Assembly (NCBI RefSeq): GCF_051903075.1
Contig: NZ_CP182422.1
Location: 3,720,001 to 3,784,000, forward strand
Reading direction: 5' to 3'
DNA length: 64,000 nt
Source: Embleya sp051903075
Lineage (GTDB): Bacteria > Actinomycetota > Actinomycetes > Streptomycetales > Streptomycetaceae
Part shown: piece after piece, positions 51,976 through 60,757 of the stretch
Numbering within the stretch: the first letter of the stretch is position 1
How the letters are laid out: each line of letters starts with the position of its first letter
Notes under the pieces: generated by a model
What the model saw: the letters and a program-made list of their open reading frames with translations, nothing else
Told to the model about the DNA's origin: nothing
Databases searched by the model: none
Program-made: the position numbers and the translations under genes

Positions 51976-52841
51976 CAGGCGTCCGGTTCGGCGTCGGGGC
52001 CCCGACGCTCGGCGAGTTCGCGCGCCTGGCGCAACGCCTCGGCCACCGCGTCGGCGCCGCCGCCGCGCATGGCTGCGGCGTAACCGACCAGGAAGGAGGT
52101 GAGCGGCGCGGCGGGTCGCTGCACGTTGTGCGCCGCCACCCGGGTCATGTCGAGCAGCGCCGCGATGTCCACGTCCAACTCGATGCCCAGTTCCTGCTTG
52201 ACCGCTTCGGTCCACTCGTCCAGGCCAGTCATCTCTCTCCTCTTCGGGGCTGTGTCCATCCTCCCCGACCGTGCTCGCGCGTCGCGCACATCCGCCCAGG
52301 TGTCGCAGTCGAAGGCGGCGTCGGGACCGGCCTGGATCCGGCGCGTCGCGAGTGGGCCGACCACCCGGCGCAGCGCCGCCCCGGCGGGCTCGCCCAGACC
52401 GGCCAGCGCGGTGCGGAGCGCGGCGGTGCGGTAGGCGGCGAGCAGGTACTGGTCGCGCCCGTCGGCGTCGACCGCGACCACGCCGGCCGGCGCGTCCGGC
52501 CCCCGGTCGGGGCCGAGCGCGGCCACCAGGCGGTCGAGCAACGCGGCGGACAGGAACGGCAGATCGGCCGCGAGCAGGACCACCGCGTCGGCCCGCACGA
52601 CCGGCAGCGCGGCGGCGAGCGCGGCCACCGGGCCGCCGCCGGGCGGGTCCTCGCGCACCCACACCACCGCGCGGCGGGTCGGCCGGCGCGGGCCCACCAC
52701 GATGGTGCGCTCGGCGCCGGCCGCCGCGGCGAGCACCCGGTCGAGCAGCGGGACACCGGCCACGAGCAGGCCCGGCTTGTCCGCGCCGGCCAGCCGCCGG
52801 GCCGCGCCGCCGGCGAGCACGATGGCGTCGTGGCCGCTCAT
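51975..52841 (-). CDS. mobA: MobA-like molybdenum cofactor guanylyltransferase fused to DUF6457
   Basis: A 288-residue fusion. Residues 1-195 form an NTP transferase: AIVLAGGAARRLAGADKPGL, then LLAADLPFLSAALLDRL and FDCDTWADV. MobA attaches GMP to molybdopterin. From about residue 204 a DUF6457-type helical domain follows without a stop (MTGLDEWTEAVKQELGIELD). An ATG at 52232 with AGAGGAGAG immediately upstream could also start the small domain alone, so both fused and separate products are possible. ATG 52841 overlaps the trmH stop (ATGA). Confidence 0.82.
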   Translation of the reverse strand: MSGHDAIVLAGGAARRLAGADKPGLLVAGVPLLDRVLAAAAGAERTIVVGPRRPTRRAVVWVREDPPGGGPVAALAAALPVVRADAVVLLAADLPFLSAALLDRLVAALGPDRGPDAPAGVVAVDADGRDQYLLAAYRTAALRTALAGLGEPAGAALRRVVGPLATRRIQAGPDAAFDCDTWADVRDARARSGRMDTAPKRREMTGLDEWTEAVKQELGIELDVDIAALLDMTRVAAHNVQRPAAPLTSFLVGYAAAMRGGGADAVAEALRQARELAERRGPDAEPDA

Positions 52842-53584
52842 GCCGGCGCGTTCGCGGAGGTGCAGGACCAGCGGAAGAGGGCCATCCCGACGCTGGTGGC
52901 CAGGTTGTAGCTGGAGACCCTGGGCCGCATCGGGATGGCCACCCGTCGATCCGCCCGCCCGCGCAACGCCGCGGAGACGCCGTGTCGTTCGGTGCCGAAG
53001 GCGAGGACCGCGTCGTCGGGAATGTCGGTGGCCCGCAGGTCGTCGCCCTCGGGGTCGAGCACGAACAGCGGCCCGTCGGGCAGTTCGTCGGGGCCGACCC
53101 GGGCGACCTCGGTGGCGAAGTGCAGCCCCGCACTGCCCCGGATCACGTGCGGATGCCACGGGTCGAGGTCGCCGGTGGTCAGCACGGCGGCGGCGCCGAA
53201 CCCGGCGGCCAGCCGGATCACCGCCCCGACGTTGCCCAGGTTGCGCGGGTTCTCCAGGAGCACGACGGGCGCGGCGCGCTCGCCCAGGGGCGCCGGTTCG
53301 GGACGCCGGGCGAACGCGAGCACCCCGGTAGGGCTGCCGCGCGGGACCAGTTCGCGCAGCAGGGCTTCCGACACCTCGATCGCCGTCTCGTCCAGGTGTT
53401 CGCCCACGTCAGCCGCGAGTTCGTCGGCGAGCGCGCGAACCGCGGCCCGGTCGGTGGTCACCACCAGGGCCACGTCCGCGCCGAACCGCAGTGCGTGCTT
53501 GACCGCGTGGAAGCCGTCGAGCAGCACCGTCCCGGGCGCCGCGGCCGACCGGCGCACCCGGGCATCGACGTCGTGGGGGTCCAT
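52838..53584 (-). CDS. TrmH/SpoU-family RNA 2'-O-methyltransferase
   Basis: A 248-residue SPOUT methyltransferase with the family motifs LLENPRNLGNVGAVIRLAA (motif 1), VLAFGTERHGVS (motif 2) and PMRPRVSSYNLATSVGMALF (motif 3). It has an N-terminal substrate-binding domain. It probably methylates a ribose of tRNA or rRNA. ATG 53584 is six bases after TAGGCT, so the operon's first gene seems leaderless. Its stop overlaps mobA. Confidence 0.88.
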   Translation of the reverse strand: MDPHDVDARVRRSAAAPGTVLLDGFHAVKHALRFGADVALVVTTDRAAVRALADELAADVGEHLDETAIEVSEALLRELVPRGSPTGVLAFARRPEPAPLGERAAPVVLLENPRNLGNVGAVIRLAAGFGAAAVLTTGDLDPWHPHVIRGSAGLHFATEVARVGPDELPDGPLFVLDPEGDDLRATDIPDDAVLAFGTERHGVSAALRGRADRRVAIPMRPRVSSYNLATSVGMALFRWSCTSANAPA

Positions 53585-53590
53585 GGCAGC

Positions 53591-53596
53591 AGCCTA
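53591..53596 (-). promoter_or_regulatory. Putative leaderless -10 element TAGGCT for the trmH operon
   Basis: TAGGCT is followed by GCTGCC and ATG 53584, the same geometry as serS. Confidence 0.5.
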
Positions 53597-53661
53597 GAAC
53601 CCGGCGCGCCCCCGCCCCGACCGGCGTGGCGCGGGTCGGGACGGGGGCGCGAGTGCCTCGG

Positions 53662-54957
53662 TCAGGCCCGACTCGCGGTCGGCGACAACCCCGCCGGCCC
53701 CTCGGACGCGGGCGGCACGGCCGGCGGCCCGGGATCGGCCGGCACCTGTGCCGGCGCGGCGGGCCCGCGCCGCAGCCGCGCCGTGAGCCGCCCGATCACC
53801 CGCGAGCGGGTCCAGATCAGGAACGCGGTGGGCAAAAACAGCGCGTCGCCCACCGACATCGACGCGGAGAACGCGGGCAGGCCGAGCAGGACGGCGATGC
53901 CGAAGTGCATGCCGAGCAGGATCACGATCGCGACGTACTTGACCCGCTTCGCGAACAGCATGAAGACGAAGCCGACCTGGATGAACACCGTGAGGTAGGC
54001 CAGCACGACGCCCATCTCGGTGTTCGCGGCGAGCGTGTGGCTGACCCCGGGCCAGGGCGCGAAGTACTCCAGGTTCAGCACGTAGTGCATCGCCGTGCCG
54101 TCCTGCCAGTACGAGCCCTGCACCTTGTAGAGACCGGCCGCGCCGTAGATGAAGCACACCTCGGCGGCGATCACGAACAGCGCGCAGTTGTGCACCGCGG
54201 TGACCAGGCCGGCCCGGACCTGCTCCACCTCGCGCGGCAGCCGCCACAGCGCGCCGAAGACCACGAGGATCCCGGGGAGCCAGATCCATTGGCACACGAA
54301 CGCGAAGGAGAACTTGGGGTGCAGGGCCCACGAGTCGCCCCGGCAGGTGGTGCCGAGCACGACCATGGCGATCAGCCCGACGAGCACCCCGACCTCATGC
54401 CCGGGACCGGTGCCGGGGCGCACCCCGGTGCGCCGGGCCCGACGGGCGTCCAGCGACCACACCCGACCGCAGGCGGTGAAGGCGAGGTAGATCGACATCA
54501 GCAGCAGGACGGTGTCGCCGCCGTCGGTCATCAGGATGGAGCGGCTGTTGAACGACACCACCATGACGGCGAACAGGATGCTCGTCGCCCGGGTGTGCCA
54601 GCCGAGCACGAACAGCGCGCTGACCACGATGGCGGCCAGGTAGACGCCCTCGAACCACCAGCGCGAGTCGCTTTCGAGCAGCAGGCTCACGCCCTGGATG
54701 CCGTTCAGCAGCTCCCGGGCCATGTCCGGCGACCAGGCCGACTGATCGCCCCAGATCTCCCGCCGGTTCAGGTATTCGCGCAGCAGGCTGACCAGGAACA
54801 CCAGGCCGTAGCCGATCCGCAGCAGCGCCGCCTGGTGCACCGCGAAGGTACGTGTACCGACCGCGTCCAGGGCCCCGACCAGCGCGCGGCCGACGGCGTC
54901 CTCCCCGCGGCGCCACGGGCTCGCCGCGCCGGGCGGCCGCACCTCACCGGAAGTCAT
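53662..54957 (-). CDS. HTTM-domain (vitamin K gamma-carboxylase-like) membrane protein
   Basis: A 431-residue membrane protein with about eight helices and the HTTM pattern: LRIGYGLVFLVSLLREYLNRREIWGD, GWHTRATSILFAV, FNSRSILMTDGGDTVLL and VQGSYWQDGTAMHYVL (shown in parts). HTTM proteins share the fold of gamma-glutamyl carboxylase. The bacterial role is unknown. It overlaps the upstream DUF5819 gene by 14 bp; the pair recurs in streptomycetes and probably forms one membrane complex. The C-terminal 40 residues are Pro/Ala-rich. Confidence 0.85.
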   Translation of the reverse strand: MTSGEVRPPGAASPWRRGEDAVGRALVGALDAVGTRTFAVHQAALLRIGYGLVFLVSLLREYLNRREIWGDQSAWSPDMARELLNGIQGVSLLLESDSRWWFEGVYLAAIVVSALFVLGWHTRATSILFAVMVVSFNSRSILMTDGGDTVLLLMSIYLAFTACGRVWSLDARRARRTGVRPGTGPGHEVGVLVGLIAMVVLGTTCRGDSWALHPKFSFAFVCQWIWLPGILVVFGALWRLPREVEQVRAGLVTAVHNCALFVIAAEVCFIYGAAGLYKVQGSYWQDGTAMHYVLNLEYFAPWPGVSHTLAANTEMGVVLAYLTVFIQVGFVFMLFAKRVKYVAIVILLGMHFGIAVLLGLPAFSASMSVGDALFLPTAFLIWTRSRVIGRLTARLRRGPAAPAQVPADPGPPAVPPASEGPAGLSPTASRA

Positions 54958-55765
54958 CGGGCTTCGTCTCCCACCAGCCGAGCGTGCGGTACGAGGTCGT
55001 CGGCTCGGGGCTCGCGTCGGGCTTGCCGATCGCCGTGGTCGCGACCCGGATCCGGATGGACTCCAGCGAGCGGTTCAGGCCCGCGTCCTGGAAGCGGTGC
55101 ACCACGATCCGGCGCAGGTAGCGCTGGGTCAGCGGGCCGCGGCTGCCGATCGCCGACTCGTCCTTGGCGTCGTGGCTGTCGGAGTAGCTGGACCAGGCGC
55201 GCCGGATCATGTTCTGGTCGGCCTTGCTCGGATACGGGTTGCCCCGGATGTGGTTCAGGTCGTCCAGGGTCAGGTCGGACCAGTCCGACTCGACGACCCG
55301 ACCGTCCGGACCGCGCACCCGCGACTGTGCCTGCACGCGGAAGTTCTCCGACATCGGATTCGGCGCGAACAGCGCCCAGTTCTGTTCGAAGTAGGGGTAG
55401 ATCCAGGTGCCGGTCTCCTTCTGGTACTCCTGGCTCAGCGCGTTGCTCGGCGCCACGTGCAGGAACACGAAGAAGACGTGGACGAGGGTCACCAGGATCG
55501 CGAGGACGGCGAACACCGCCGTGACCGAGCGCACCGCGGTCGACCGGCGCTCGTCGGCGGGCACCGCCGTGTCCGTCGGCACGTCGACGGGGGAACGCTC
55601 CCCCGCCTGTTCCGGGATGCGGACGGCGGGCGATGGTGTGCCGGGTGCCGGACCCGAATCGGTCGTCGGTCCGCCGGTCGCGGTGCCCACCGCCGCCCCG
55701 GACTCGACTACCGGCTTCGACCGATCCACCGGTTGCCCGGGCACCGCGTCGTCAGGCGACTGCAT
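54944..55765 (-). CDS. DUF5819 membrane-anchored protein, partner of HTTM
   Basis: A 273-residue protein. A Pro/Thr-rich cytoplasmic N-terminus (about 80 residues) precedes a membrane helix (VTAVFAVLAILVTLVHVFFVFL). An outer domain follows with EQNWALFAPNPMSENFRV, a motif shared with HTTM-associated proteins, and RYLRRIVVHRFQDAGL. ATG 55765 has GGGAGAGG upstream. It is coupled to the HTTM gene; both domains occur fused in other proteins, supporting a joint function. Confidence 0.8.
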   Translation of the reverse strand: MQSPDDAVPGQPVDRSKPVVESGAAVGTATGGPTTDSGPAPGTPSPAVRIPEQAGERSPVDVPTDTAVPADERRSTAVRSVTAVFAVLAILVTLVHVFFVFLHVAPSNALSQEYQKETGTWIYPYFEQNWALFAPNPMSENFRVQAQSRVRGPDGRVVESDWSDLTLDDLNHIRGNPYPSKADQNMIRRAWSSYSDSHDAKDESAIGSRGPLTQRYLRRIVVHRFQDAGLNRSLESIRIRVATTAIGKPDASPEPTTSYRTLGWWETKPDDFR

Positions 55766-55889
55766 GCCTCTCCCGTGGTCGATGGGTCCGATCCGGACCC
55801 GTGCGCCCGGCACGCTACCGGGTCCGGTCGGCGGGGCGTACCGAAACCACCGCCGACCACCCGTTCCCGACGGCTTCCGCGAGCGCGGC

Positions 55890-57536
55890 TCACAGGTCCA
55901 GCACGTGCTCTCGCTCGTGCGCGCGGTAGCGCTCGATCAGCTCTTGTCGCCCGGCGTCGTCGAGGAGGCGATACGCCCCCTCGCGCTCGGGACGCCACCA
56001 CACCTCGTCCGCCGTACGAAATCCCTCGCGGCGCAATCCGACCTTGTGCACCTTGTTGGTCGCGGTGGTCGGCACCGTGTCCACCACCCGCACGAACGTG
56101 GGCGCCATCTTGGTGCCCAGGTCGGGCTGTTCGGCGATGAACGCGGCGAACTCCCCGGGGTCGAAGGCGGCCCCCTCACGCATCTGCACGGCCGCCATCA
56201 CCAGGTCCCCGGTCACCGGGTCCGGCACCCCGTACACGACCACCACCTCGAACGGCTCGTGGCGGGCGAGGATGCCCTCGATCGTGGCCACCGCCAGGTT
56301 CTCCCCGTCCACCCGCAGCTTGTCGTCCGCCCGCGCGGCGAAGTAGAGGTATCCGGCCGCGTCCCGGTAGAAGTGGTCGCCCGTCCAGTAGCGGCCGTCC
56401 CGGGACCGGGCCGCCGACGCCTGCTCGTTGCGCCAGTAGCCCTCGAATCCGCTGCGCCCGGTGTTGACCAGCTCACCTATCGCGGCGTCGCCGTTGACCA
56501 GCCGACCCGCCGCGTCGAACTCGGCCCGCGCGCACTCCTCGCCGGTCGCCGGATCGAGCACCGCGGCGTGCTCCGGGCACGGCCCGACCGCGCCCGGGGG
56601 CGTCCCGGGCCGCCGGTTGACGCTCATCCCGCCCTCCGAGGAGCCGTACCCCTCGGTCAGCGCGCATCCGAAGCGCGCCTCGAAGCGCGCCATGTCCACC
56701 GCGCCCGCCTCGGTGCCGAACCCGGCGCGCAACGGGTTGTCCCGGTCGTCGGGCCGCTCCGGGGTGGCCAGCAGATACGAGATCGCACGCCCGACGTAGG
56801 TGAAGTAGGACGCGCCGTAGCGGCGGACGTCGGGCAGGAACGCCGACGCGGAGAACCGGCGGCGCAGCGCGACCGCGCCGCCCGCGCGCAGCGCCGGCGC
56901 CCAGTTCGCCATCAGCGCGTTGCCGTGGAACATCGGCATGCACACGTAGTTGACGTCGTCCGGGCCGAAGCCGAACTGCGCGGTCAGCGCGGTGCCCGCG
57001 CCGGCCAACCGGCCCTGCGAGCAGATGACCCCCTTGGGCGCGCCGGTGGAGCCGGAGGTGAACACGATCAGCAGCCGATCCGAGGGGTCGACCGTCAGGG
57101 CGGGCAGCGCGGCGTCCGCGTAGGGCCGCAGCAGGTCGGCGTAGCCGGGGTCGTCGACCACCAGGATGCGCTGCGCCGGGATGCCCAGGTCCAATCCGTC
57201 GAGCAGCGGCAGGTGCGCCCGCTCGGTGACCAGGACGGCGCATTCGGCGTGGGTGATGTCGCGCGCCAACTCCGCGCCGCGGCGCGTCGAGTTCACTCCC
57301 ACGAGGGTGGCGCCCGCCACCGCCGCGGCGGACAACCAGAGCGGGAATTCGGGCACGTTGTCGAGCAGGACCCCCACGTGCGGCTCGACTCCGCGCGGCA
57401 GCAGGTCGGCGAGCAGCGCGGCCCGGGCGGCGGCGTCGCGGGCGATCCGGTCGTGCGTCCAGGTCAGGTCCTCGAAGTGCAGCCCGGTCCGCTCGTCGCC
57501 CCATTGGCGATGTACGAGCTCCGCGATCGTCACCAT
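55890..57536 (-). CDS. AMP-dependent acyl-CoA synthetase (FadD17-like)
   Basis: A 548-residue adenylate-forming enzyme: P-loop FTSGSTGAPKGVI, A5 motif GYGSSEGGMSVN, the A7 region RYWTGDHFYRDAAGY, A8 ARADDKLRVDGENLA and the A10 lysine in TNKVHKVGLRR. It activates a fatty or related carboxylic acid to its CoA ester. ATG 57536 has GAGGGAG seven bases upstream; the frame to 58139 is not supported. It is divergent from a hotdog thioesterase, so opposing activities may share control. Confidence 0.9.
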   Translation of the reverse strand: MVTIAELVHRQWGDERTGLHFEDLTWTHDRIARDAAARAALLADLLPRGVEPHVGVLLDNVPEFPLWLSAAAVAGATLVGVNSTRRGAELARDITHAECAVLVTERAHLPLLDGLDLGIPAQRILVVDDPGYADLLRPYADAALPALTVDPSDRLLIVFTSGSTGAPKGVICSQGRLAGAGTALTAQFGFGPDDVNYVCMPMFHGNALMANWAPALRAGGAVALRRRFSASAFLPDVRRYGASYFTYVGRAISYLLATPERPDDRDNPLRAGFGTEAGAVDMARFEARFGCALTEGYGSSEGGMSVNRRPGTPPGAVGPCPEHAAVLDPATGEECARAEFDAAGRLVNGDAAIGELVNTGRSGFEGYWRNEQASAARSRDGRYWTGDHFYRDAAGYLYFAARADDKLRVDGENLAVATIEGILARHEPFEVVVVYGVPDPVTGDLVMAAVQMREGAAFDPGEFAAFIAEQPDLGTKMAPTFVRVVDTVPTTATNKVHKVGLRREGFRTADEVWWRPEREGAYRLLDDAGRQELIERYRAHEREHVLDL

Positions 57537-57569
57537 GCCGCACTCCCTCACCGCGATCCGGCCACGCCG

Positions 57570-57666
57570 GATCTGATAGACCGTTAGATCTGATGCACCG
57601 TCATATTCTTGGCCCGCATTCTTGGCAAGATCAAGAACCGCGTCGCGAAGGATGGGCATTCTCGGC
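57570..57666. promoter_or_regulatory. Repeat-rich divergent promoter of acyl-CoA synthetase and thioesterase
   Basis: GATCTGAT is repeated at 57570-57577 and 57587-57594, with an AGATC/GATCT dyad between. CATTCTTGGC-like words follow at 57604, 57618 and 57658 (the last ATTCTCGGC). The combination suggests a regulator site, possibly acyl-CoA responsive, but no adjacent regulator gene identifies it. Confidence 0.35.
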
Positions 57667-57698
57667 AGGTTCCAGCAAAGTGTCACGAAGGGACGGGT

Positions 57699-58388
57699 AT
57701 GAACTCGAACACCGGGCCGCTGCCGCCGGCCTCGGCCACCGCCCTCGCCGAACTGATGGCCGGCACCCTGCCCGGACCGGAGAGCGTGACCCCGGAGGCG
57801 CTCGACCTCGCGGACCGGGTGCGGGATCTGGTCGAGGCGGTGGTGTGGACCGACGTGGATGCCGCGGTACGCGCGGACGCGGCCGGGCGGATCGCCGAGC
57901 TGACCGCGCTGCTCGGCGCGGCCCGCCGCCCGCAGGCCGTCTCGCTGATCCGGTATCCGGACGGCCGGCTGGAACATCTGACCCAGATGGGCTCGGGACG
58001 GCTCAACCCGCAGGCGCCCCGGCTGGTGTTCGCCGAGGTCACCCCCAGGCCCGACCCGACGGCGGAGCCCGCGTCGGTGGAGATCCACGCCCGATGCACG
58101 CTGACCGCGGCACACGGCGGCCCGCCCGCCCGCGCGCACGGCGGCATCGTGGCGGTGATCCTGGACCAGCTGCTCGGGGTGGCCGCGTCCGCGGCCGGTG
58201 CGCCGGGGCTGACCGCCGGCCTCGACATCCGCTACCGCCGGGCGACGCCCTACGACGTACCGCTGGAGCTGACCGGGCGCTGGACCGGCCGCGAAGGACG
58301 CAAGAGCTTCGCGACCGGTGAGATCCGCGCCGACGGGCAGGTGACCGCCGAGGCGACCGCGGTGTTCATCGCGGAACGGCGGTCCTGA
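57699..58388 (+). CDS. PaaI-type hotdog thioesterase
   Basis: A 229-residue protein with a helical N-terminal region (about 90 residues) and a C-terminal hotdog domain with the active-site stretch GPPARAHGGIVAVILDQLLG and LDIRYRRATPYDVPLE. It hydrolyses small acyl-CoA thioesters. ATG 57699 has AAGGGACGG upstream; the open frame from 57609 has no ribosome site and runs over the repeats. Divergent from the acyl-CoA synthetase. Confidence 0.85.
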   Translation: MNSNTGPLPPASATALAELMAGTLPGPESVTPEALDLADRVRDLVEAVVWTDVDAAVRADAAGRIAELTALLGAARRPQAVSLIRYPDGRLEHLTQMGSGRLNPQAPRLVFAEVTPRPDPTAEPASVEIHARCTLTAAHGGPPARAHGGIVAVILDQLLGVAASAAGAPGLTAGLDIRYRRATPYDVPLELTGRWTGREGRKSFATGEIRADGQVTAEATAVFIAERRS

Positions 58389-58430
58389 ACCGAACGACGG
58401 TCCCGGCCGGAGGCAGTGGCGCGGCGGGCC

Positions 58431-58763
58431 TCAGACCACCGCCGGAGCCGCCTCGGTCTCGCTCACCATCGGCCGCCCCGCGGCCTCCCAGGCGAGCATC
58501 CCGCCGTCCACGTTGACCGCGTCCCAGCCCTGCTGGCCCAGATAGTGGGTGACCTGCGCGGACCGGCCGCCGACCCGGCACATCACGTACACCCGGGTGT
58601 CGTGCGGCACCTCGTCGATCCGGTCGAGCAGCGTGTTCATCGGGATGTGCCGGGCGCCGGCCACATGACCGGCGTCCCACTCGTGCGCCTCCCGTACGTC
58701 CAGTACGAAGGCGTCGTCGGGAACCGCGGCGGCGGCCACGGCCGGCGGGGGCGACAGGTGCAT
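58431..58763 (-). CDS. Rhodanese-like sulfurtransferase domain protein
   Basis: A 110-residue single rhodanese domain: FVLDVREAHEWDAGHVAGA, active-site loop CRVGGRS with the catalytic cysteine, and VNVDGGMLAWEAAG. It is a GlpE/PspE-like persulfide carrier in the cytoplasm. It is convergent with the thioesterase (42-bp gap). No sulfur-metabolism neighbour is present. Confidence 0.9.
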   Translation of the reverse strand: MHLSPPPAVAAAAVPDDAFVLDVREAHEWDAGHVAGARHIPMNTLLDRIDEVPHDTRVYVMCRVGGRSAQVTHYLGQQGWDAVNVDGGMLAWEAAGRPMVSETEAAPAVV

Positions 58764-58927
58764 CGGGTCTCCGGGAGGTCAGGCGTCCGGAACCCGTCCG
58801 GCCGCGCTCATCGCACATTGTCGGTCATCGGCGCCGCGCACAGGTGCCCCGAGCGGGCGAACCGCCCGCTCGTCACCCCCGACACACGCGCAGGCGGGGG
58901 CGGCCGGGCACCGGCCGCGGCGGCCGA

Positions 58928-59734
58928 TCACGGCACCAGCGTGCCGAGCACCTTCTCCTTCTCCGCGATGTCGTGCAGGAGCTGGTCGGCCAGATGTTCG
59001 AGCAGGCCGTCCGGATCGTCGGGGGCGAGCTGGAGCAGCTGCCCCATCGCACCCGCCATCAGCTCCTCGCGCAGGCCGGCCAGCTCGGTGCGGCGATGGG
59101 TGAGCCAGGCCAGCCGGCTGCGCAACCACTGCCCCCGGCCCTCGGTACCCGCCTCGCTCGCGCCCTCCGGGGACGTGGCCCATTCCGTACCCAACGCCAG
59201 CAGCTCGGTCACGTCGCCCCGCGCGTACGCGGCGTTCACCCTGGCGATGAAGGCACCCCGGCGCTGCTTCTCCTCCGGGTCCTGGACCAGATCCGGGTGC
59301 GCCCGGCGGGCCAGCTCGCGAAACAGCTTGCGCGCCTCGGCGCCGGGGCTGACCCGGTGCACCTCAGGCACCGGCATCGACTCCTCGGCCGAACCGCCCT
59401 CCGCGCCGGGCGCCCCGTCGAGGGCACCCAAAAGCGAGTCCAAGTCCGGCATGTCCGTGACCACACCACGCAATTCGACCGCGCGCCGGATGTCCGCCGG
59501 ATCGCCGGTGTGCGCCGCGATCGCCTCCGCGATCAAGGCGTCCAACTCGTCCAGCCGCTCGTAGAGCGGACCGAGCCGGCGGTGGTGCACGATCGCCAGG
59601 TTGTCCAGCTCGACCTGAAGGGTCGTCACATCCACTTCGTCGTCGAGCAAGGCGGTCTCCTCGGCGGCGACCTGTCGCTCCAACTCGGCGATTTCGGGGT
59701 CCGACCAGGGGGTCGGCGCGCTGACCTCGTCCAT
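58928..59734 (-). CDS. J-domain-like protein with C-terminal half HPD motif
   Basis: A 268-residue helical protein. Residues 1-125 are acidic coiled-coil (EIAELERQVAAEETALLDDE). A J-like domain around 130-185 has KLFRELARRAHPDLVQD with the HPD triad that triggers DnaK ATPase, then INAAYARGD-type residues (VNAAYARGDVTELLALG). The C-terminal 80 residues form further helices. There is no Gly/Phe or zinc-finger region, so it is not DnaJ; it may recruit DnaK to a specific client. ATG 59734 has AAGGGAC upstream (GTG 59737 is adjacent). Confidence 0.7.
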   Translation of the reverse strand: MDEVSAPTPWSDPEIAELERQVAAEETALLDDEVDVTTLQVELDNLAIVHHRRLGPLYERLDELDALIAEAIAAHTGDPADIRRAVELRGVVTDMPDLDSLLGALDGAPGAEGGSAEESMPVPEVHRVSPGAEARKLFRELARRAHPDLVQDPEEKQRRGAFIARVNAAYARGDVTELLALGTEWATSPEGASEAGTEGRGQWLRSRLAWLTHRRTELAGLREELMAGAMGQLLQLAPDDPDGLLEHLADQLLHDIAEKEKVLGTLVP

Positions 59735-59904
59735 CACGTCCCTTGTGTGCTGTTCTGTTCCCGCGCGACACCGGCCGGCGGGCGCGTCTGCCGGACTTTG
59801 AAGATCAAATCACTCGCAACACCCCCCAGCAGCCTATGTGGTAGGGCAGCATGGTCAGGCCGTCCCTGGCCAGTCGATCCAACAAAGCAGTTGGCTAGAG
59901 GGGA

Positions 59905-59910
59905 TAAGAT
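59905..59910 (+). promoter_or_regulatory. Putative leaderless -10 element TAAGAT for the TetR gene
   Basis: TAAGAT is followed by CCAGCC and ATG 59917; no ribosome site. Confidence 0.55.
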
Positions 59911-59916
59911 CCAGCC

Positions 59917-60504
59917 ATGCCGCCCGACACCGCACGCACCCGAGCCAAACTTCTCGACGCCGCCCGCGCGGAGTTCGCCGAGCACGGCATCGCCGGCGCC
60001 CGCGTCGACCGCATCGCCCTGCGCGCCGGGGTGAACAAGGAGCGCATCTACGCGTACTTCGGGAACAAGGAGCAGCTCTTCCAGCACGTGCTGACGGAGT
60101 CGCTCCAGGAGCTCAACACGGTCGTCACGATGCCCAACGACGACCCGGCCGAGTACATCGCCCAGGTGTACGACTTCTACTGCGCCCGCCCGGAATTGCT
60201 CCGGCTGCTGGTGTGGGAGGCGTTGTACTACGGGCACGACCCGGTCCCGGACGAGGAGCGGCGAGTCACGAGCTACGCCGCGAAACTTCAGGAGTTCGCC
60301 GATCACCTCGGCGTGAAGCCCTCGCCCGACGTCGCCCAGCTGCTCTACTCGCTCATCGGCGTCGCCGCCTGGCAACAGACGATGCCGCAGCTGTCGCGGG
60401 TACTGCTCGGGGCCGACTCGGAGTCCGAGGAGGCCCGGGCGAACCGGCGCAAGCACCTCATCGAGTTCACGCGAGCGTCCATCGCGTCGATGAAGCAGTC
60501 ATAG
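59917..60504 (+). CDS. TetR-family transcriptional regulator
   Basis: A 195-residue TetR: HTH ARVDRIALRAGVNKERIYAYFGNK and a C-terminal domain starting with a TetR_C-type DFYCARPELLRLLVWEALYYG segment, resembling regulators of the AcrR/YcdC class. Leaderless start by the TAAGAT geometry. It stands alone between the J-like gene and a repeat array, so its target is not indicated. A strong hairpin follows the stop. Confidence 0.85.
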   Translation: MPPDTARTRAKLLDAARAEFAEHGIAGARVDRIALRAGVNKERIYAYFGNKEQLFQHVLTESLQELNTVVTMPNDDPAEYIAQVYDFYCARPELLRLLVWEALYYGHDPVPDEERRVTSYAAKLQEFADHLGVKPSPDVAQLLYSLIGVAAWQQTMPQLSRVLLGADSESEEARANRRKHLIEFTRASIASMKQS

Positions 60505-60512
60505 TGCGCACG

Positions 60513-60542
60513 GCCGGATGAAGGGTCCACCCTTCATCCGGC
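60513..60542 (+). terminator. Terminator after the TetR gene
   Basis: A 30-nt perfect palindrome (GCCGGATGAAGGGT and its complement) begins eight bases after the stop codon. A second, imperfect stem lies at about 60549-60594. Confidence 0.75.
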
Positions 60543-60757
60543 ATGCCCACGAACGTGCCGTCCTTCCGGCACGCTCTCCTCGAAGGAAGGCACGGCCGGG
60601 GTAGGCCCTCCCCCCGGGCACCCCGCACGCGCGGCGGCCGGCACACCCCATGCCCCCGCCGCCCGCACACCCGGTCCCCCCGCCCTGGAGCGGCGACCGA
60701 GCCGGAACACCCCGCCGGCCGGTCCACGACACGAAGCCCTCGTGCGCGGCAACGCGC

